A DNA stretch of 30,633 nucleotides from DATMNR01 sp963702765 (GCA_963702765.1 CAVPEB010000009.1:1-30633), one strand, 5' to 3'. Positions 1-9,554 are shown, numbered from the stretch's first letter. The notes: a model not told the origin generated them from the letters alone. A program made the numbers and translations.

Positions 1-83
1 AAGCGGTAGTATTAAATTAGAAATACAGTTTGATGGTGCCCACATGAACACATCGCCCCATCCATATTCACCACTCGTTCAAT

Positions 84-90
84 TTGGAGG
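84..90 (+). promoter_or_regulatory. Ribosome binding site deciding a GTG start
   Basis: The sequence TTGGAGG lies five bases before the GTG at 96. It fixes the start of the first acyltransferase, for which no ATG is available nearby in that frame. The bases before it (1-83) hold no gene I can recognise. Confidence 0.6.
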
Positions 91-95
91 ATTGA

Positions 96-985
96 GTGTC
101 ATCGATATACTTTCTTGCGCGCAGTGGCAACACCTTAACCCGCTGGACGCCACAATCCGCAAGACACGCCATTGGAGCATCTATTGGAGTTGCCAGCTAT
201 TTGGGTTGGCCCTCTAAACGTTATGTAACACGCCTAAACATTGCTCAGATCACAGGACGCCCTGTACATGATCCTTATGTCAATCGCCTTGCTCTGGCTT
301 CGTGGCGTAATTATGGTCGCTACGCCTCCGATTTTATCAGTTTTCCTCACCTCGATGTCAATACTGTCGAGCGGAATTTGCGTGATTTGAGTGAGCACGA
401 AAACGGCTGGCAAGGTTGTATGCAATCAGCTCTGCAAGCAGGTCGAGGAGCTTTATTAGTTTCGCTCATTTTGGCAACTGGGATATGGCAGGGGTTATTC
501 TTGCCCACCATTACGCAGTCTCTGCTGTGGCAGAAACCTTTAGTGACGAACAACTCAATCAACTGTTACAGGATCAACGCAGGGAGAAAGGAATTGGAAT
601 TATTCCGCTGGAGAGTTCCATGCGACCCATTTTGCGAATCCTACAACAAAACCAGCTTGCAGCAATTATTGTTGATCGTCCTATGCCAGCAAATCAGGGG
701 ACTGAAATAACATTCTTTGGCCGCAAGACATACGTACCAGGCGGTCCAGCAGCTCTTGCGCTTAAAAGCGGTGCCGCCATTGTACCTGCTTTCGTTTGGT
801 ACGGTCATCACAACGAATTCTATGTGAAGGCGTTTAAACCAATTTATCCACAGCAAGTCAAGAATACTGAACGAGCTGCAGAAATTTCACGCCTCACACA
901 ACGCATCTATGATGTATTAGAAATAATGATACGAGAATGGCCAACACAATGGTATATGTTTCGTCAATTCTGGCCATCGGAATAA
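96..985 (+). CDS. LpxL/HtrB-PatA family lysophospholipid acyltransferase (frameshifted)
   Basis: This is a membrane-associated acyltransferase of the family that includes LpxL/HtrB and the mycobacterial PIM acyltransferase PatA, moving a fatty acyl chain from a thioester onto a glycolipid. The reading frame from the GTG at 96 runs to about base 460 and ends in GRGALLV; the rest (AHFGNWD, DRPMPANQG, FFGRKTYVPGGPAALA) continues one frame away to the stop at 985. The catalytic HX4D motif (HFGNWD) sits just after the break. A missing T in GTTTCGC (459-465) would restore one protein of about 297 residues, the usual family length. A second acyltransferase follows four bases later, so the two are probably co-transcribed. 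With a PimA-like glycosyltransferase nearby and no LPS genes, a PIM-like glycolipid is a more likely acceptor than lipid A; this is inference. Confidence 0.82.
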
Positions 986-989
986 TGAT

Positions 990-1880
990 ATGTATAAACT
1001 TTTTAAATTAGCTTCAGTCATAATTCCAAAACTACCTGGCTGGAGCGTTCCTGTTATAGCAGATATTACTGGATTCGTTGCTTTCCTTATTGCCGCCAAA
1101 GCGAGAAAAATAGCAACCAGTAATGCCACTCACGTGCTTGGCAACGATGTGTTAAGAACAAGTCTCGGTCGTAAGAAACTTCGTCGCACAGTGATACAGA
1201 TGTTTCAAAGTAATGCTCGTAACTACCTGGATCTTTTTATACTCCCACATAAAACACCCGAAAAGATTTTGGATTTGATAGATACTGAGGGCACCGAACA
1301 TCTAGAACAAGCATTGGCGTTAGGAAAAGGCGTAATTATCTTTTCAGCGCATTTAGGTCCTTTTAACTACCTGGCTCAATGGATCTCAATCAAAGGTTAC
1401 AACTTGATTATTCCTGTTGAGCATCTAAAAGACGAACGTACGCTTAATTTGACTCTAACATTACGCAATAGCCAGGGAGTTCAATTCTTACCCTTAGGTG
1501 GTAGCGCACCGATGCGCACGATCATCAAAGCATTGCGAAACAATCAAATAGTATTGATTACAGCAGATCGAGCTGTAGAAGGTGAAAGCGTAGAAAAGCT
1601 ATTCTTTGGTGCACCAGCTCGCCTACCAATAGGTCCAGTTGCATTATCGCAGCGCACTGGTGCTGCTCTGGTTGGCGCATGCGGTTGGTATACATCACGT
1701 ACACGCATGGCTGGAAAATTCGTTCCCCTAACACTAGAATTGACGGTAGAAGAGCGAAATAATAGCGACATTGTGATGTGTGCTTTAATAAAAAGGTTGG
1801 AGAAGTATATTCAACCAAATGCAGGACAATGGGTGGTATTTTCTCCAGTTTGGGTTAGCGATCTTGCAAAGTCCTCATGA
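990..1880 (+). CDS. LpxL/HtrB-PatA family acyltransferase paralogue with altered HX4D motif
   Basis: A 296-residue protein of the same acyltransferase family as its upstream neighbour, starting at the ATG four bases after that gene's stop. Family signs are the GKGVIIFSAHLG block (H at residue 121), TADRAVEG, and FFGAPARLPIGPVALSQRTGAA. The motif that normally reads H-x4-D/E reads H-L-G-P-F-N here, so the acidic partner at residue 126 is Asn. The frame is intact. The protein may act on a second acyl position, or be a weakly active or regulatory partner of the upstream copy; the sequence does not decide. Its last 26 bases overlap tail-to-tail with the PHP gene on the other strand, so the two transcripts run into each other. 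Confidence 0.8.
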   Translation: MYKLFKLASVIIPKLPGWSVPVIADITGFVAFLIAAKARKIATSNATHVLGNDVLRTSLGRKKLRRTVIQMFQSNARNYLDLFILPHKTPEKILDLIDTEGTEHLEQALALGKGVIIFSAHLGPFNYLAQWISIKGYNLIIPVEHLKDERTLNLTLTLRNSQGVQFLPLGGSAPMRTIIKALRNNQIVLITADRAVEGESVEKLFFGAPARLPIGPVALSQRTGAALVGACGWYTSRTRMAGKFVPLTLELTVEERNNSDIVMCALIKRLEKYIQPNAGQWVVFSPVWVSDLAKSS

Positions 1881-2646
1881 TGCGTCTTGGTGGATCAACA
1901 AACCAACTCCAGGCACATTGAGCAACATATACCCCAACTGAAAGACGTGGTGTCGGTAGCTCTTGTCCTCCTGGACGAACTGTGCGTTCAAGAATTGCAC
2001 GTCTCAAATCATCAGGACTATTCCCAGGGAATAGAGTATAGGCCGAACCAATATGTTGCCAGAAATGCGCGTCACTCCCTCCCGTTTCTGCAAGTCCCCA
2101 CTGTTGATTAGCATCACGAACGGCTGGTCTCATCGAAGCATTTGCAGGCGATGGATTATACATCTCTACACCGTCAATAGCATATCCCTTTTCGAGCAAC
2201 GCATCAATTTTGGCACGGCTGAGACTGGGCACCAGTCTCCCAAGTGGATGAGGGACAATCACAAGACCTCCTTGCGCTTTAATGTCCTCGATGCTTTCTT
2301 CAACCGACCGCATGGCTTTGGGTGCCTTCGTTACAAACAGGCCAAGTAAATGACCTTGACGCGTTGAAACCTCAACCCCTGTAATCAACTGTAAAGAGAT
2401 ATTTTGTTGATAGATTACCTCCTGCACTCTTTTTGCACCCTCAACATGATCGTGATCGGTAATAGCAATTAATGGCAAACCCCTGTGTGTAGCTTCTTCA
2501 ACTACTTTCACAGGAGACGCCCAACCATCACCCAGATTAGTATGCATATGGATATCGGCATGGCTATATCCTTGTGGAACAGCAGGTGTAACTTCTTTTT
2601 TCAAGTCATGTAATGCAACTTGCGTATCAGAATGTATATAAACCAT
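1855..2646 (-). CDS. PHP-domain metal-dependent phosphoesterase
   Basis: A 263-residue member of the polymerase and histidinol phosphatase (PHP) superfamily, a trinuclear metal-dependent phosphoesterase fold. The metal-binding motifs appear in order: HMHT near residue 33 (HxH), ITDHDH, GVEVS, PHPLG, and GGSDAHFW near the C-terminus (SDAH). There is no polymerase or other domain, so this resembles the stand-alone PHP phosphoesterases that hydrolyse small phosphate esters; the substrate cannot be told. It starts 21 bases after the stop of the GT4 gene on the same strand, and the two probably form one operon. A role in lipid-sugar metabolism is suggested only by its neighbours. The ribosome binding site in front of the ATG is weak, in line with translational coupling. 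Confidence 0.85.
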   Translation of the reverse strand: MVYIHSDTQVALHDLKKEVTPAVPQGYSHADIHMHTNLGDGWASPVKVVEEATHRGLPLIAITDHDHVEGAKRVQEVIYQQNISLQLITGVEVSTRQGHLLGLFVTKAPKAMRSVEESIEDIKAQGGLVIVPHPLGRLVPSLSRAKIDALLEKGYAIDGVEMYNPSPANASMRPAVRDANQQWGLAETGGSDAHFWQHIGSAYTLFPGNSPDDLRRAILERTVRPGGQELPTPRLSVGVYVAQCAWSWFVDPPRRIMRTLQDR

Positions 2647-2667
2647 TATTCTTTACAAATTCTTTCA

Positions 2668-3834
2668 TTATGCCCGCGACTTTTGCCTCAATAATCCTTT
2701 GTTTCGATTATCCAATAACTCGTAATAAAACTCCATTATGCTATCGGAGACACGCGACCAGGCATAATCACGCGCTTTATACAAGCCCGCGTTTATGAAT
2801 TTTTGCCGTAGTTGCTCATTCCCAAGCAAGTGTCCAATAGCTATTGCAAGTTCCTCGCTATTACGAGGGGTTGTCAGCAGACCATCAGTACCATGATTAA
2901 CAACTGTTGCATAGCCACTAATATTAGATGCAACAATTGGTTTACCTGATGCCATTGCTTCCAGGAGTACAATGCCCAGGCTCTCTCCACCAGTGGCAGG
3001 AGAACAAAAGATATGTGTACTCGCAAAATAATGCGGCAAATCGCTCTCAGAAACATAGCCGGAAAAGACAACATCTTGCCAACCCTTGCGCTCGACAAAT
3101 TGTTGAAAGCCGCGGCGTAGTCGTCCCTCTCCCACAAAAATAAAGCGCGTGTTTGGAAACCGTTCGCGGATAAGTGGGATCGATCGAAGCAAGTATTTCG
3201 CGCCTTTTCGCTTCTCGAATCGACCAACAAAAAGAATATTTTGTTTGCCATCCATAAATTGCGGAAGCGGTGTAACCTGTGGGCTGAAGCGATCTAAATT
3301 CACACCATTCGGAATCACTCGATAATCTGCTGGGAAGTAGCGTGAGACAAATTGGAGAGCAGTAGTAGACACTGCAATGCAACCCGATAGACGCCGAAAC
3401 ATAGGGCGAAGAAATGGATACGTAGAGGCATATGCCAGGTTCGAAGTAGAATAGATACCTGGGTACGATGAGGCATGAAAGGTTCCAACAGTAACTGTAT
3501 TTGAACACCGTAACACTGTTTGAGAAAGTCCAGGTACAAGAGGCTCATGAACATGTATGATATCAAAATGCTCCCGCTGTAAAACCCTGCGCACGCGGAG
3601 TGCAATTGAAGGATCAAGCATGATTCGAGCAATTGAACCATTGATTGGAATAGGCGTAGTCCAACCCATTTTTAAAATGTACTTCTCAGTTAATTTGCTC
3701 TTTGGCCCTGATGCAGGGGCCATTATGCGCACATCGTGTCCTTTGGCAATGAACTCATTGGCAAGATGCCATACATGATCACGCACCCCCCCAGGATAGC
3801 TCCAGTCATAAGGCGATACAAGGCCAATTTTCAT
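2668..3834 (-). CDS. GT4 family glycosyltransferase, PimA-like
   Basis: A 388-residue GT-B fold glycosyltransferase of family GT4, close in style to phosphatidylinositol alpha-mannosyltransferase PimA. Visible motifs are the N-terminal YPGGVRDHVWHLA glycine-rich loop, HVHEPLVP, TFHASSY, RVIPNGVNLDRF, the donor-domain start ILFVGRFEKRKG, and the EX7E motif in GGESLGIVLLEAMASGKPI. The ATG is preceded by AGGGAG eight bases upstream. In Actinobacteria pimA sits beside the acyltransferase gene patA; here two PatA-like genes converge on this one, which supports a shared glycolipid pathway. The donor sugar is not certain: GDP-mannose would fit PimA, but many GT4 enzymes use other nucleotide sugars. 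The PHP phosphoesterase follows directly. Confidence 0.85.
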   Translation of the reverse strand: MKIGLVSPYDWSYPGGVRDHVWHLANEFIAKGHDVRIMAPASGPKSKLTEKYILKMGWTTPIPINGSIARIMLDPSIALRVRRVLQREHFDIIHVHEPLVPGLSQTVLRCSNTVTVGTFHASSYPGIYSTSNLAYASTYPFLRPMFRRLSGCIAVSTTALQFVSRYFPADYRVIPNGVNLDRFSPQVTPLPQFMDGKQNILFVGRFEKRKGAKYLLRSIPLIRERFPNTRFIFVGEGRLRRGFQQFVERKGWQDVVFSGYVSESDLPHYFASTHIFCSPATGGESLGIVLLEAMASGKPIVASNISGYATVVNHGTDGLLTTPRNSEELAIAIGHLLGNEQLRQKFINAGLYKARDYAWSRVSDSIMEFYYELLDNRNKGLLRQKSRA

Positions 3835-3912
3835 GCATTACTCCCTGCACTCATTCGTAGAGATACATGTTTTTTATATTCGTGCGTGGATAATAACCTT
3901 CCAGGTACGAAC

Positions 3913-3939
3913 AAAGCAAGAAAGGTGGAAAAACCACCT
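3913..3939 (-). terminator. Likely terminator for the acetoacetyl-CoA synthetase gene
   Basis: Read on the minus strand this is a perfect six-base stem (AGGTGG/CCACCT) around a TTTTT loop, followed by the T-rich tract TTCTTGCTTTG. It lies about 90 bases past the stop at 4027 and before the GT4 gene, so it would separate the two transcripts. The stem is short, hence modest confidence. Confidence 0.45.
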
Positions 3940-4026
3940 CCCTGTTTAGGTAATTCGTATATGGTTCTCTAATTTTACTTCCATATTGCCCATGTCAATC
4001 TGTACTGCTGACTCATTCTATCATTT

Positions 4027-6004
4027 TTAGGGTATCTTGTGTGCGAATTCGACAAAATATTGCATAGCCTGGGGATTACTCATCGAGTCCATGCTTATCG
4101 CATGTTCCAAAGGAACACCTAAGAAGAGCTTTTTAATAGGCACCTCTAGCTTCTTGCCATTTAACGTCCGTGGTATTTCAGCAATGGCTATAATGTCATC
4201 AGGCACATGATGAGGCGAAAGACTAACTCGAATTTTATTTCGAATTTTTGCTTTAAGAGCATCATCTAACTCAACGTCAGGTTTTAGCATCACAAAAAGT
4301 GGCATATAGTAGTTCCCCCCAGGGCGCTCTACACCTACAACCAGGCTATCGAGAATCTCTGGAATATCTTCTACTATGCGATATATTTCGCTACTACCCA
4401 TACGAATACCTTTGCGATTTATCGTTGAGTCAGATCGCCCGTAGATTACTGCACTACCCACTGGAGTGATCTTCACCCAATCACCATGGCGCCATACTCC
4501 CGGATACACATTAAAGTAGCTCTCGCGATACCGTTTCTCCTGTGGATCATTCCAAAAGAATAAAGGCATTGAAGGCAAAGGCTCCGTGACAACTAATTCT
4601 CCCATCTCGTTGATGAGTGGGTTACCATTTTCGTCAAACGACTCCACCTTAGCCCCTAACAAACGACATTGAAGTTCCCCAGCTCGCACAGGAAGCAAAA
4701 TTGAACCGCCAAGAAATGCAGAGCAAACATCTGTACCTCCACTGATGGATGCTAACCAGATATCCTTTTTAATTTCATTATAGACCCACTGAAAACCTTC
4801 AGGCGGGAGGGGAGAACCAGTTGAGCCAAGGCCGCGTAATCTGCTTAAATCAAAGGTTCTTCCAGGTTCTACACCTGCTTTCATACACGCGAGTATAAAT
4901 CCCGCACTTGTGCCGAAGAAGGTCATTTTAGATTTTTCGGCAAAGTCCCAGAGCGCGTTCATGTCAGGATACGATGGACTTCCATCGTAGAGTAAAACTG
5001 TTGTGCCTATTAACAACCCACCTAATAGAAGGTTCCACATCATCCAACCTGTAGTTGTATACCAGAAAAATCGATCATCCTCTTTCAGGTCCATACCAAG
5101 ATACAGGTTCTTCATATGCTCAATAAGGATACCTCCCTGGCCTTGAACAATGGCTTTTGGTAAGCCCGTTGTACCTGATGAATACAGTACCCACAGTGGA
5201 TGATCAAAGGGTACCTGCTCAAACGAGAGTTCAATATCAGTTGATTGCATATCCTGCCAGAGCATTGCATTGCTGTATCTCTCAACGCTTAATTCTGGGA
5301 AAAGATAGGGAACAATAACCGTTTTTTGTAAGGTAGGAAGTGATTGCTGGAGTTCGGTGATAGTTGTACGTCTATCAATTGCCTTCCCATTGTAGTAGTA
5401 TCCATCAACCGCAAAAAGTATCTTTGGCTCTATCTGTTGGAAGCGATCAATGACACTACGTGTGCCAAAGTCTGGAGAACAGCTTGACCAGATTGCTCCA
5501 AGACTGGCTGTTGCAAGGAACGCAATGACTGATTCTGGAATATTAGGCAAATAAGAAACCACCCTATCTCCACGTTGCACATCCCAAAGCACGCAAAGCC
5601 TCGGCCACTGTGCTTACTTTTTGATACAGGTCCTCCCATGATATTTCTGTCAAAGGCTTTTTTTCAGATTGGAATACTAATGCAGGTCGACTGGATGTTG
5701 CATTCCGAAATACATGCTCGACATAATTAAGTTCGGCACCGGAAAACCATTGCGCCCCTGGCATTGTATGTCCGTTAAGTATTGATTTATATGGTTTGGA
5801 GGTTTTTATGTGGAAATACTCCCACATCGAAGCCCAAAATTCCTCAAGATTAGTAACCGACCACTCCCATAGTTCTTCAGGCTCATCAAAATGTATCCCT
5901 TTCTCACTACCAAGCCAGGTCATATATTTTGTAAGATTAGCCTGCTGTTTCATTTTCTCGGTCGGTTCCCAAAGAAGTGTACCTTCGCTAATCGGAACTG
6001 CCAT
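4027..6004 (-). CDS. Acetoacetyl-CoA synthetase (frameshifted)
   Basis: An ATP-dependent acyl-CoA ligase of the acetoacetate-CoA ligase type, activating acetoacetate through an acyl-adenylate, used in ketone-body or polyhydroxybutyrate metabolism. The N-terminal part from the ATG at 6004 (LWEPTEKMKQQANLTKYMTWL and the FSGAELNYVEHV block) is typical of this subfamily. The ANL motifs follow in the second part: LYSSGTTGLPKAIVQ (P-loop), SGGTDVCSAFLGG, YGRSDSTINRKGIRMGSSEIYR, and the C-terminal lysine region PRTLNGKKLEVPIKKL. The frame breaks at about 5581 inside the conserved LGVQRGDRV stretch; dropping one base (A at 5581 on the plus strand) rejoins a protein of about 658 residues, the full family length. 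The rest is well conserved, so this is probably a sequence error rather than a dead gene. It lies alone between two likely terminators. Confidence 0.9.
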
Positions 6005-6130
6005 GGTTATCCTTCCCTCCTATTGCAGTGAACACGGATATTGTAATGTGAAGAGGAGATGTGGAGCAATAACAGAAGATCTAAACTCCACACAAACCAT
6101 TGTAGCGTTGCTCAATGAAGAGAGTCAAGA

Positions 6131-6179
6131 CAAAACCGGTATGCTACCTCTACTTTTCAAGCAGGAAATAGCATACCGG
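6131..6179 (-). terminator. Hairpin terminator after the pseudokinase-Rieske gene
   Basis: Perfect 11-base inverted repeat CCGGTATGCTA / TAGCATACCGG (6136-6146 and 6169-6179) with a 22-base loop. On the minus strand it is followed at once by TTTTGTCTT, the form of a rho-independent terminator, 50 bases past the stop at 6230. The loop is longer than usual. The remaining bases up to the next start at 6004 show no gene. Confidence 0.6.
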
Positions 6180-6229
6180 CTACCAGGATAACAAAGAATC
6201 ATAGAGAGGAAATACTCTAAATTCACATC

Positions 6230-8200
6230 TTACCCTGTTGTGATCGTACCATCAGCATTCACGCGGATCGAGACTGTCGGCAGAGGACCATTGCCAGGGC
6301 CTGACACATGGCTACCATTCGAGGGATTGAAAATCGCTCCATGAGCCGGGCAAACGATTTGACCACTGCCAGGATCGTAATTGACTGGCACCCCTGCGTG
6401 GGTACAGGCTCTCTCACACGCCACAAAATTGCCATTAGACAGGCGGATCAGTAAACTCCCTTGACCATCGGCTGGATTGGTGAAGGTGACTGAGCTATTG
6501 TTAGACATATTGGTATGCCCAATCACTGTTCCTGTATGTTGCGGTGGTGTTGGGGTAGGCGTAGGTGGTGGTTGAGTCGGTTTCGGAGTCGGTTGTGGCG
6601 TTTGCGTAGCTCCCGGACTAGATTGCGGAGTTGGCTGAGTTCCCTTTGTTGGTGATGGTTGCGCTTTTGGCGTTTTAGACTGAGTAGGGGTCTGCTGAGT
6701 TCCATGGGTAGCAGATGGAGTTGTGCCCTGGGTTGGCGAGCTACTTGATGTGCTGGTTGTGTTATTTGTAAAAGCAGTCTGTGTATTGCCAAACTGCGAT
6801 TGTTTCGTACTCTCTATGAAGCGAGCAAAACTAATACCACCAATCCCTAAAATACCCACAACTGCCGTACCAGTTAATAGACCTACTACTACCTGCCTGC
6901 GCTCTCGGACGGATGTCCTGCGTCGATGATTCGCATTGTAATTTGCTGACCGTTTCGAAGCATTCCGAGCAAACGTGCCAGGTGTCTTTTCTACTGTTTT
7001 TGGGGATGTAGCTGCCCACCAGACAAAAGGATCAGTTGCAACTGTGCTAGAGTTTTGTGTATCTATTGGCGCTAAACTTGCAACTTGCTCTTGCTCCCTA
7101 ACCTGCTGCATGCCATTAGTTGAAGAAATTGCTGTCGAGGGTGGGGGAAAGCCTTGTACCGTAGGTACTTGTCCTGTAACAACAGGTGGCATTAACTGCC
7201 ACTTTCTAGTAGGAATTATTTCTTCATCAAACCAGTTAACCGTTGGCGGCAGGGTGATTTGAGAATGCATGGTTGTTTGTGAATGGCTAACTGTGGTATC
7301 TTTGGCAGCTCCCTCTAAAACTTTCAGCACTCGTTCGAACGCATTGGCGATTTCACCAGCATATTTGTAGCGTTTTTCTGGTTCTCGCTCCAACGCTTGA
7401 TAGAAGATCAGATCATATGCAGATGGGATATCGGAACACAAATCGTGCAATGAAGGAACCGGCTGATGTAAACGCTTACTCGCGATTTCTAGGGGATCCG
7501 TACCAGTAAACGGAGGTGAACCGCTTAATATTTCAAAGAGCATGACTCCTAAAGCATACACGTCAGCCCTCGCATCATATGCTGATCCTTCCACACATTC
7601 CGGAGCAATATATTCAGGAGAGCCAAGGAAGGTCCCCGCTATACTTAGCAGGTGTGTTTCAGGACCATTGAGATATTCAATACCTTGCAATTGCAGCATT
7701 TGTTTGAGGCCAAAACCAGTGATTTGTAACACTTGCTCATTGTTCACTAGGATATTGGCAGGATTCAGAATTCCATGCACAAAACCCTGCTCATGAGCAA
7801 AATCAAGTCCACCTGAAATTTGTTTAAGGATATCTAATGCCTCTTCGGGGCTAAAGCGAGATTGCTGCTTGAGAATCTGCGCAAGAGACCCGCCTTTGAC
7901 AAAAGACGTTACAAGATACGGAGTGCCATACTGTACACCGCAATCATAGATTGGCAGAATATGGGGATGATGTAGTTTGACAAGCGATGATCCTACATGA
8001 GTGAATCGAGCAATAAAACGTTCGTATGCAGAGTTCGACAATGTCTCTGGGATAGTAAATGTTGTCGCCATAGCAATGCGATTCTGAGAACGCTGCTGTG
8101 CCAAATAGACGGCGCTCATCTTTCCTTGACCGAGTAAACGTTCAATTTGATAATCACCCAGTTGCTTTCCTACAAGTTGGCCTTGAGTATTTGATTGCAT
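6230..8200 (-). CDS. Membrane pseudokinase with extracytoplasmic Rieske [2Fe-2S] domain
   Basis: A 656-residue protein. Residues 17-290 have the bacterial Ser/Thr (PknB-type) kinase fold: LLGQGKMSAVYLA glycine loop, FVKGGSLAQIL, GSPEYIAPECVEG, and DARADVYALGVMLFEILSG. The catalytic residues are gone: the VAIK lysine is Ala (I-A-M-A, 42-45), HRDLKPAN reads HGILNPAN (142-149, catalytic Asp is Ile144), and DFG reads GFG (162-164). It should therefore not phosphorylate by the normal mechanism. After a basic stretch comes one membrane helix (VVVGLLTGTAVVGILGIGG), a long Thr/Pro/Ser-rich linker, and a C-terminal Rieske domain with CTHAG and CPAHGAIF, the C-x-H...C-x2-H cluster ligands. The layout puts the pseudokinase inside and the Rieske centre outside. 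It lies downstream of an ECF sigma/anti-sigma pair, which suggests signalling, possibly redox sensing (inference). Confidence 0.88.
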   Translation of the reverse strand: MQSNTQGQLVGKQLGDYQIERLLGQGKMSAVYLAQQRSQNRIAMATTFTIPETLSNSAYERFIARFTHVGSSLVKLHHPHILPIYDCGVQYGTPYLVTSFVKGGSLAQILKQQSRFSPEEALDILKQISGGLDFAHEQGFVHGILNPANILVNNEQVLQITGFGLKQMLQLQGIEYLNGPETHLLSIAGTFLGSPEYIAPECVEGSAYDARADVYALGVMLFEILSGSPPFTGTDPLEIASKRLHQPVPSLHDLCSDIPSAYDLIFYQALEREPEKRYKYAGEIANAFERVLKVLEGAAKDTTVSHSQTTMHSQITLPPTVNWFDEEIIPTRKWQLMPPVVTGQVPTVQGFPPPSTAISSTNGMQQVREQEQVASLAPIDTQNSSTVATDPFVWWAATSPKTVEKTPGTFARNASKRSANYNANHRRRTSVRERRQVVVGLLTGTAVVGILGIGGISFARFIESTKQSQFGNTQTAFTNNTTSTSSSSPTQGTTPSATHGTQQTPTQSKTPKAQPSPTKGTQPTPQSSPGATQTPQPTPKPTQPPPTPTPTPPQHTGTVIGHTNMSNNSSVTFTNPADGQGSLLIRLSNGNFVACERACTHAGVPVNYDPGSGQIVCPAHGAIFNPSNGSHVSGPGNGPLPTVSIRVNADGTITTG

Positions 8201-8444
8201 ATATCACACTCCTGATAAGTTGTTGTATTCCTTCACAATGTCTCTTCTTGGTTGCAAATGAAGAGATACGCGAATGGGACTTCCCTTCTCTGGTTGAGAA
8301 GTGTACATAGGTGTATCAATTTGCGTCAATTTGAAAAGTACAAGCTAGGACTTGTGGGTAGGAAATTTACTGCTGACCTTAACCGGAATTAGGTTTTGAG
8401 GTAGTTGATCATCTACACTTGATGGGAAAACGTGGATAACATTT
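8201..8444. other. Intergenic region with a TCAATTTG direct repeat
   Basis: 244 bases between the anti-sigma-like gene and the pseudokinase gene, both on the minus strand. It contains TCAATTTG twice, ten bases apart centre to centre (8316-8323 and 8326-8333), about one helix turn, placed where a promoter and operator for the pseudokinase gene would be. No clear gene or strong terminator is visible. Confidence 0.3.
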
Positions 8445-9554
8445 CTAGTCATCCGGGCTTCCAGTAGGATTGGGCACAGGTGTACCATGCCTGTTATGGT
8501 TACTATCCTCTTGATCGGAGTTATTCCGATTATGTATATTGATAATCAACTGGGCAGCAGTCCCATCAGGATTACGTATACCTATGGCGTATGCACCAGA
8601 AGACCACGCTGCGTTGCCAGAGACAGCTATGAGTTGCGTCGGGATACTCCGACTCACCATTCCATTTTGAAGCCCATCAATCATTAATTGGGCCTGAGGT
8701 GCAAAGTATGTACCAGTAAGTGTTATCAGAAGCGTTCCATTGCTTTGTGTATGTACTACAACATTTGTCACAGTTGGTACTGATTCACCTAAGGTACCTA
8801 ACTGCTGTGTAAAAGCCAGACGTACTGGCCAATCCACATTGTTCAGTAGTAAATGTAATGTCTGCTCTTCCTCTGCAAGTACGCTAGAAAGAGCCTCCTG
8901 CACTTCCTCATGCGTAGAATCCGCTGGCAAAGCAGCTACTGCCTCCTGGCTTTTACTTGTTTTTGCTGCTACGGTAGCGAGGGCCAGCTTGATCGCACCA
9001 TCATCACGACCTTCATTTACTGCTGTTTTCAGATCAACAATTGCACTACGTAACTGGTCAATTTGAAGATTGGCACTGTTTTGTGCGGCACCAGCAAATG
9101 TGAGAGTAAACTGTTTTTCGGCTTGACCTAAACCATAGAGAGCATCGCCTGGCTGAGAACGCTCTGAGGCTGTTAGTATACCAATGCCAGCAATTATAAA
9201 CACAGCAGCTACTCTTAGTAAGGTAATCCAGGCCCGACGTTTGAAAAGTGGCTGTGGATCAACTGGACTCTGAGATTGTACTGGCGAGATAGTCCTACGC
9301 TTGTGTTCGTTCAAATTGTAAGTTTGTGCAAATGAGATAGTCCCGCGATTCTCTTCGTTCAAATTTCGAGCGCGTTCCCGAATGGAAAGCTCCAGGTTAT
9401 GAGCGAATTCATGTGGGATACTAATATCCTTAAGTTGTGCTAGTGTCTCCGCTGCGGCCATACTGGCTGCGAAATCGTCATTTATTGCGGGAACATACGA
9501 CTCGCCTTGTTCATGCAGTTCGATCAAGCGATCCAGGTATTCTTCGGGATTCAT
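8445..9554 (-). CDS. Membrane anti-sigma-like protein (DUF5667-like) with possible IPT/TIG-like tail
   Basis: A 369-residue single-span membrane protein whose ATG overlaps the stop of the sigma factor gene by four bases (ATGA), so the two are translationally coupled. Residues 1-105 are cytoplasmic (charged, with NPEEYLDRLIELHEQG, resembling the short N-terminal helices of sigma-binding proteins). A membrane helix follows (WITLLRVAAVFIIAGIGIL). Next is a helical region typical of DUF5667: PGDALYGLGQAEKQFTLTFA, then repeated Ala/Leu-rich helices. The C-terminal about 110 residues (VPTVTNVVVHTQSNGTLLI... LTGTYFAPQAQLMIDG... AIGIRNPDGTAAQLIINI) look like an Ig-like IPT/TIG fold. The likely role is holding the ECF sigma factor at the membrane until an outside signal. 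Family assignment is by pattern only; no zinc-binding anti-sigma motif is present. Confidence 0.72.
   Translation of the reverse strand: MNPEEYLDRLIELHEQGESYVPAINDDFAASMAAAETLAQLKDISIPHEFAHNLELSIRERARNLNEENRGTISFAQTYNLNEHKRRTISPVQSQSPVDPQPLFKRRAWITLLRVAAVFIIAGIGILTASERSQPGDALYGLGQAEKQFTLTFAGAAQNSANLQIDQLRSAIVDLKTAVNEGRDDGAIKLALATVAAKTSKSQEAVAALPADSTHEEVQEALSSVLAEEEQTLHLLLNNVDWPVRLAFTQQLGTLGESVPTVTNVVVHTQSNGTLLITLTGTYFAPQAQLMIDGLQNGMVSRSIPTQLIAVSGNAAWSSGAYAIGIRNPDGTAAQLIINIHNRNNSDQEDSNHNRHGTPVPNPTGSPDD

Noticed and set aside
1..95. Open frame at the left edge running into the first acyltransferase region
   Set aside because: No recognisable protein pattern, and it overlaps the acyltransferase start in a different frame.
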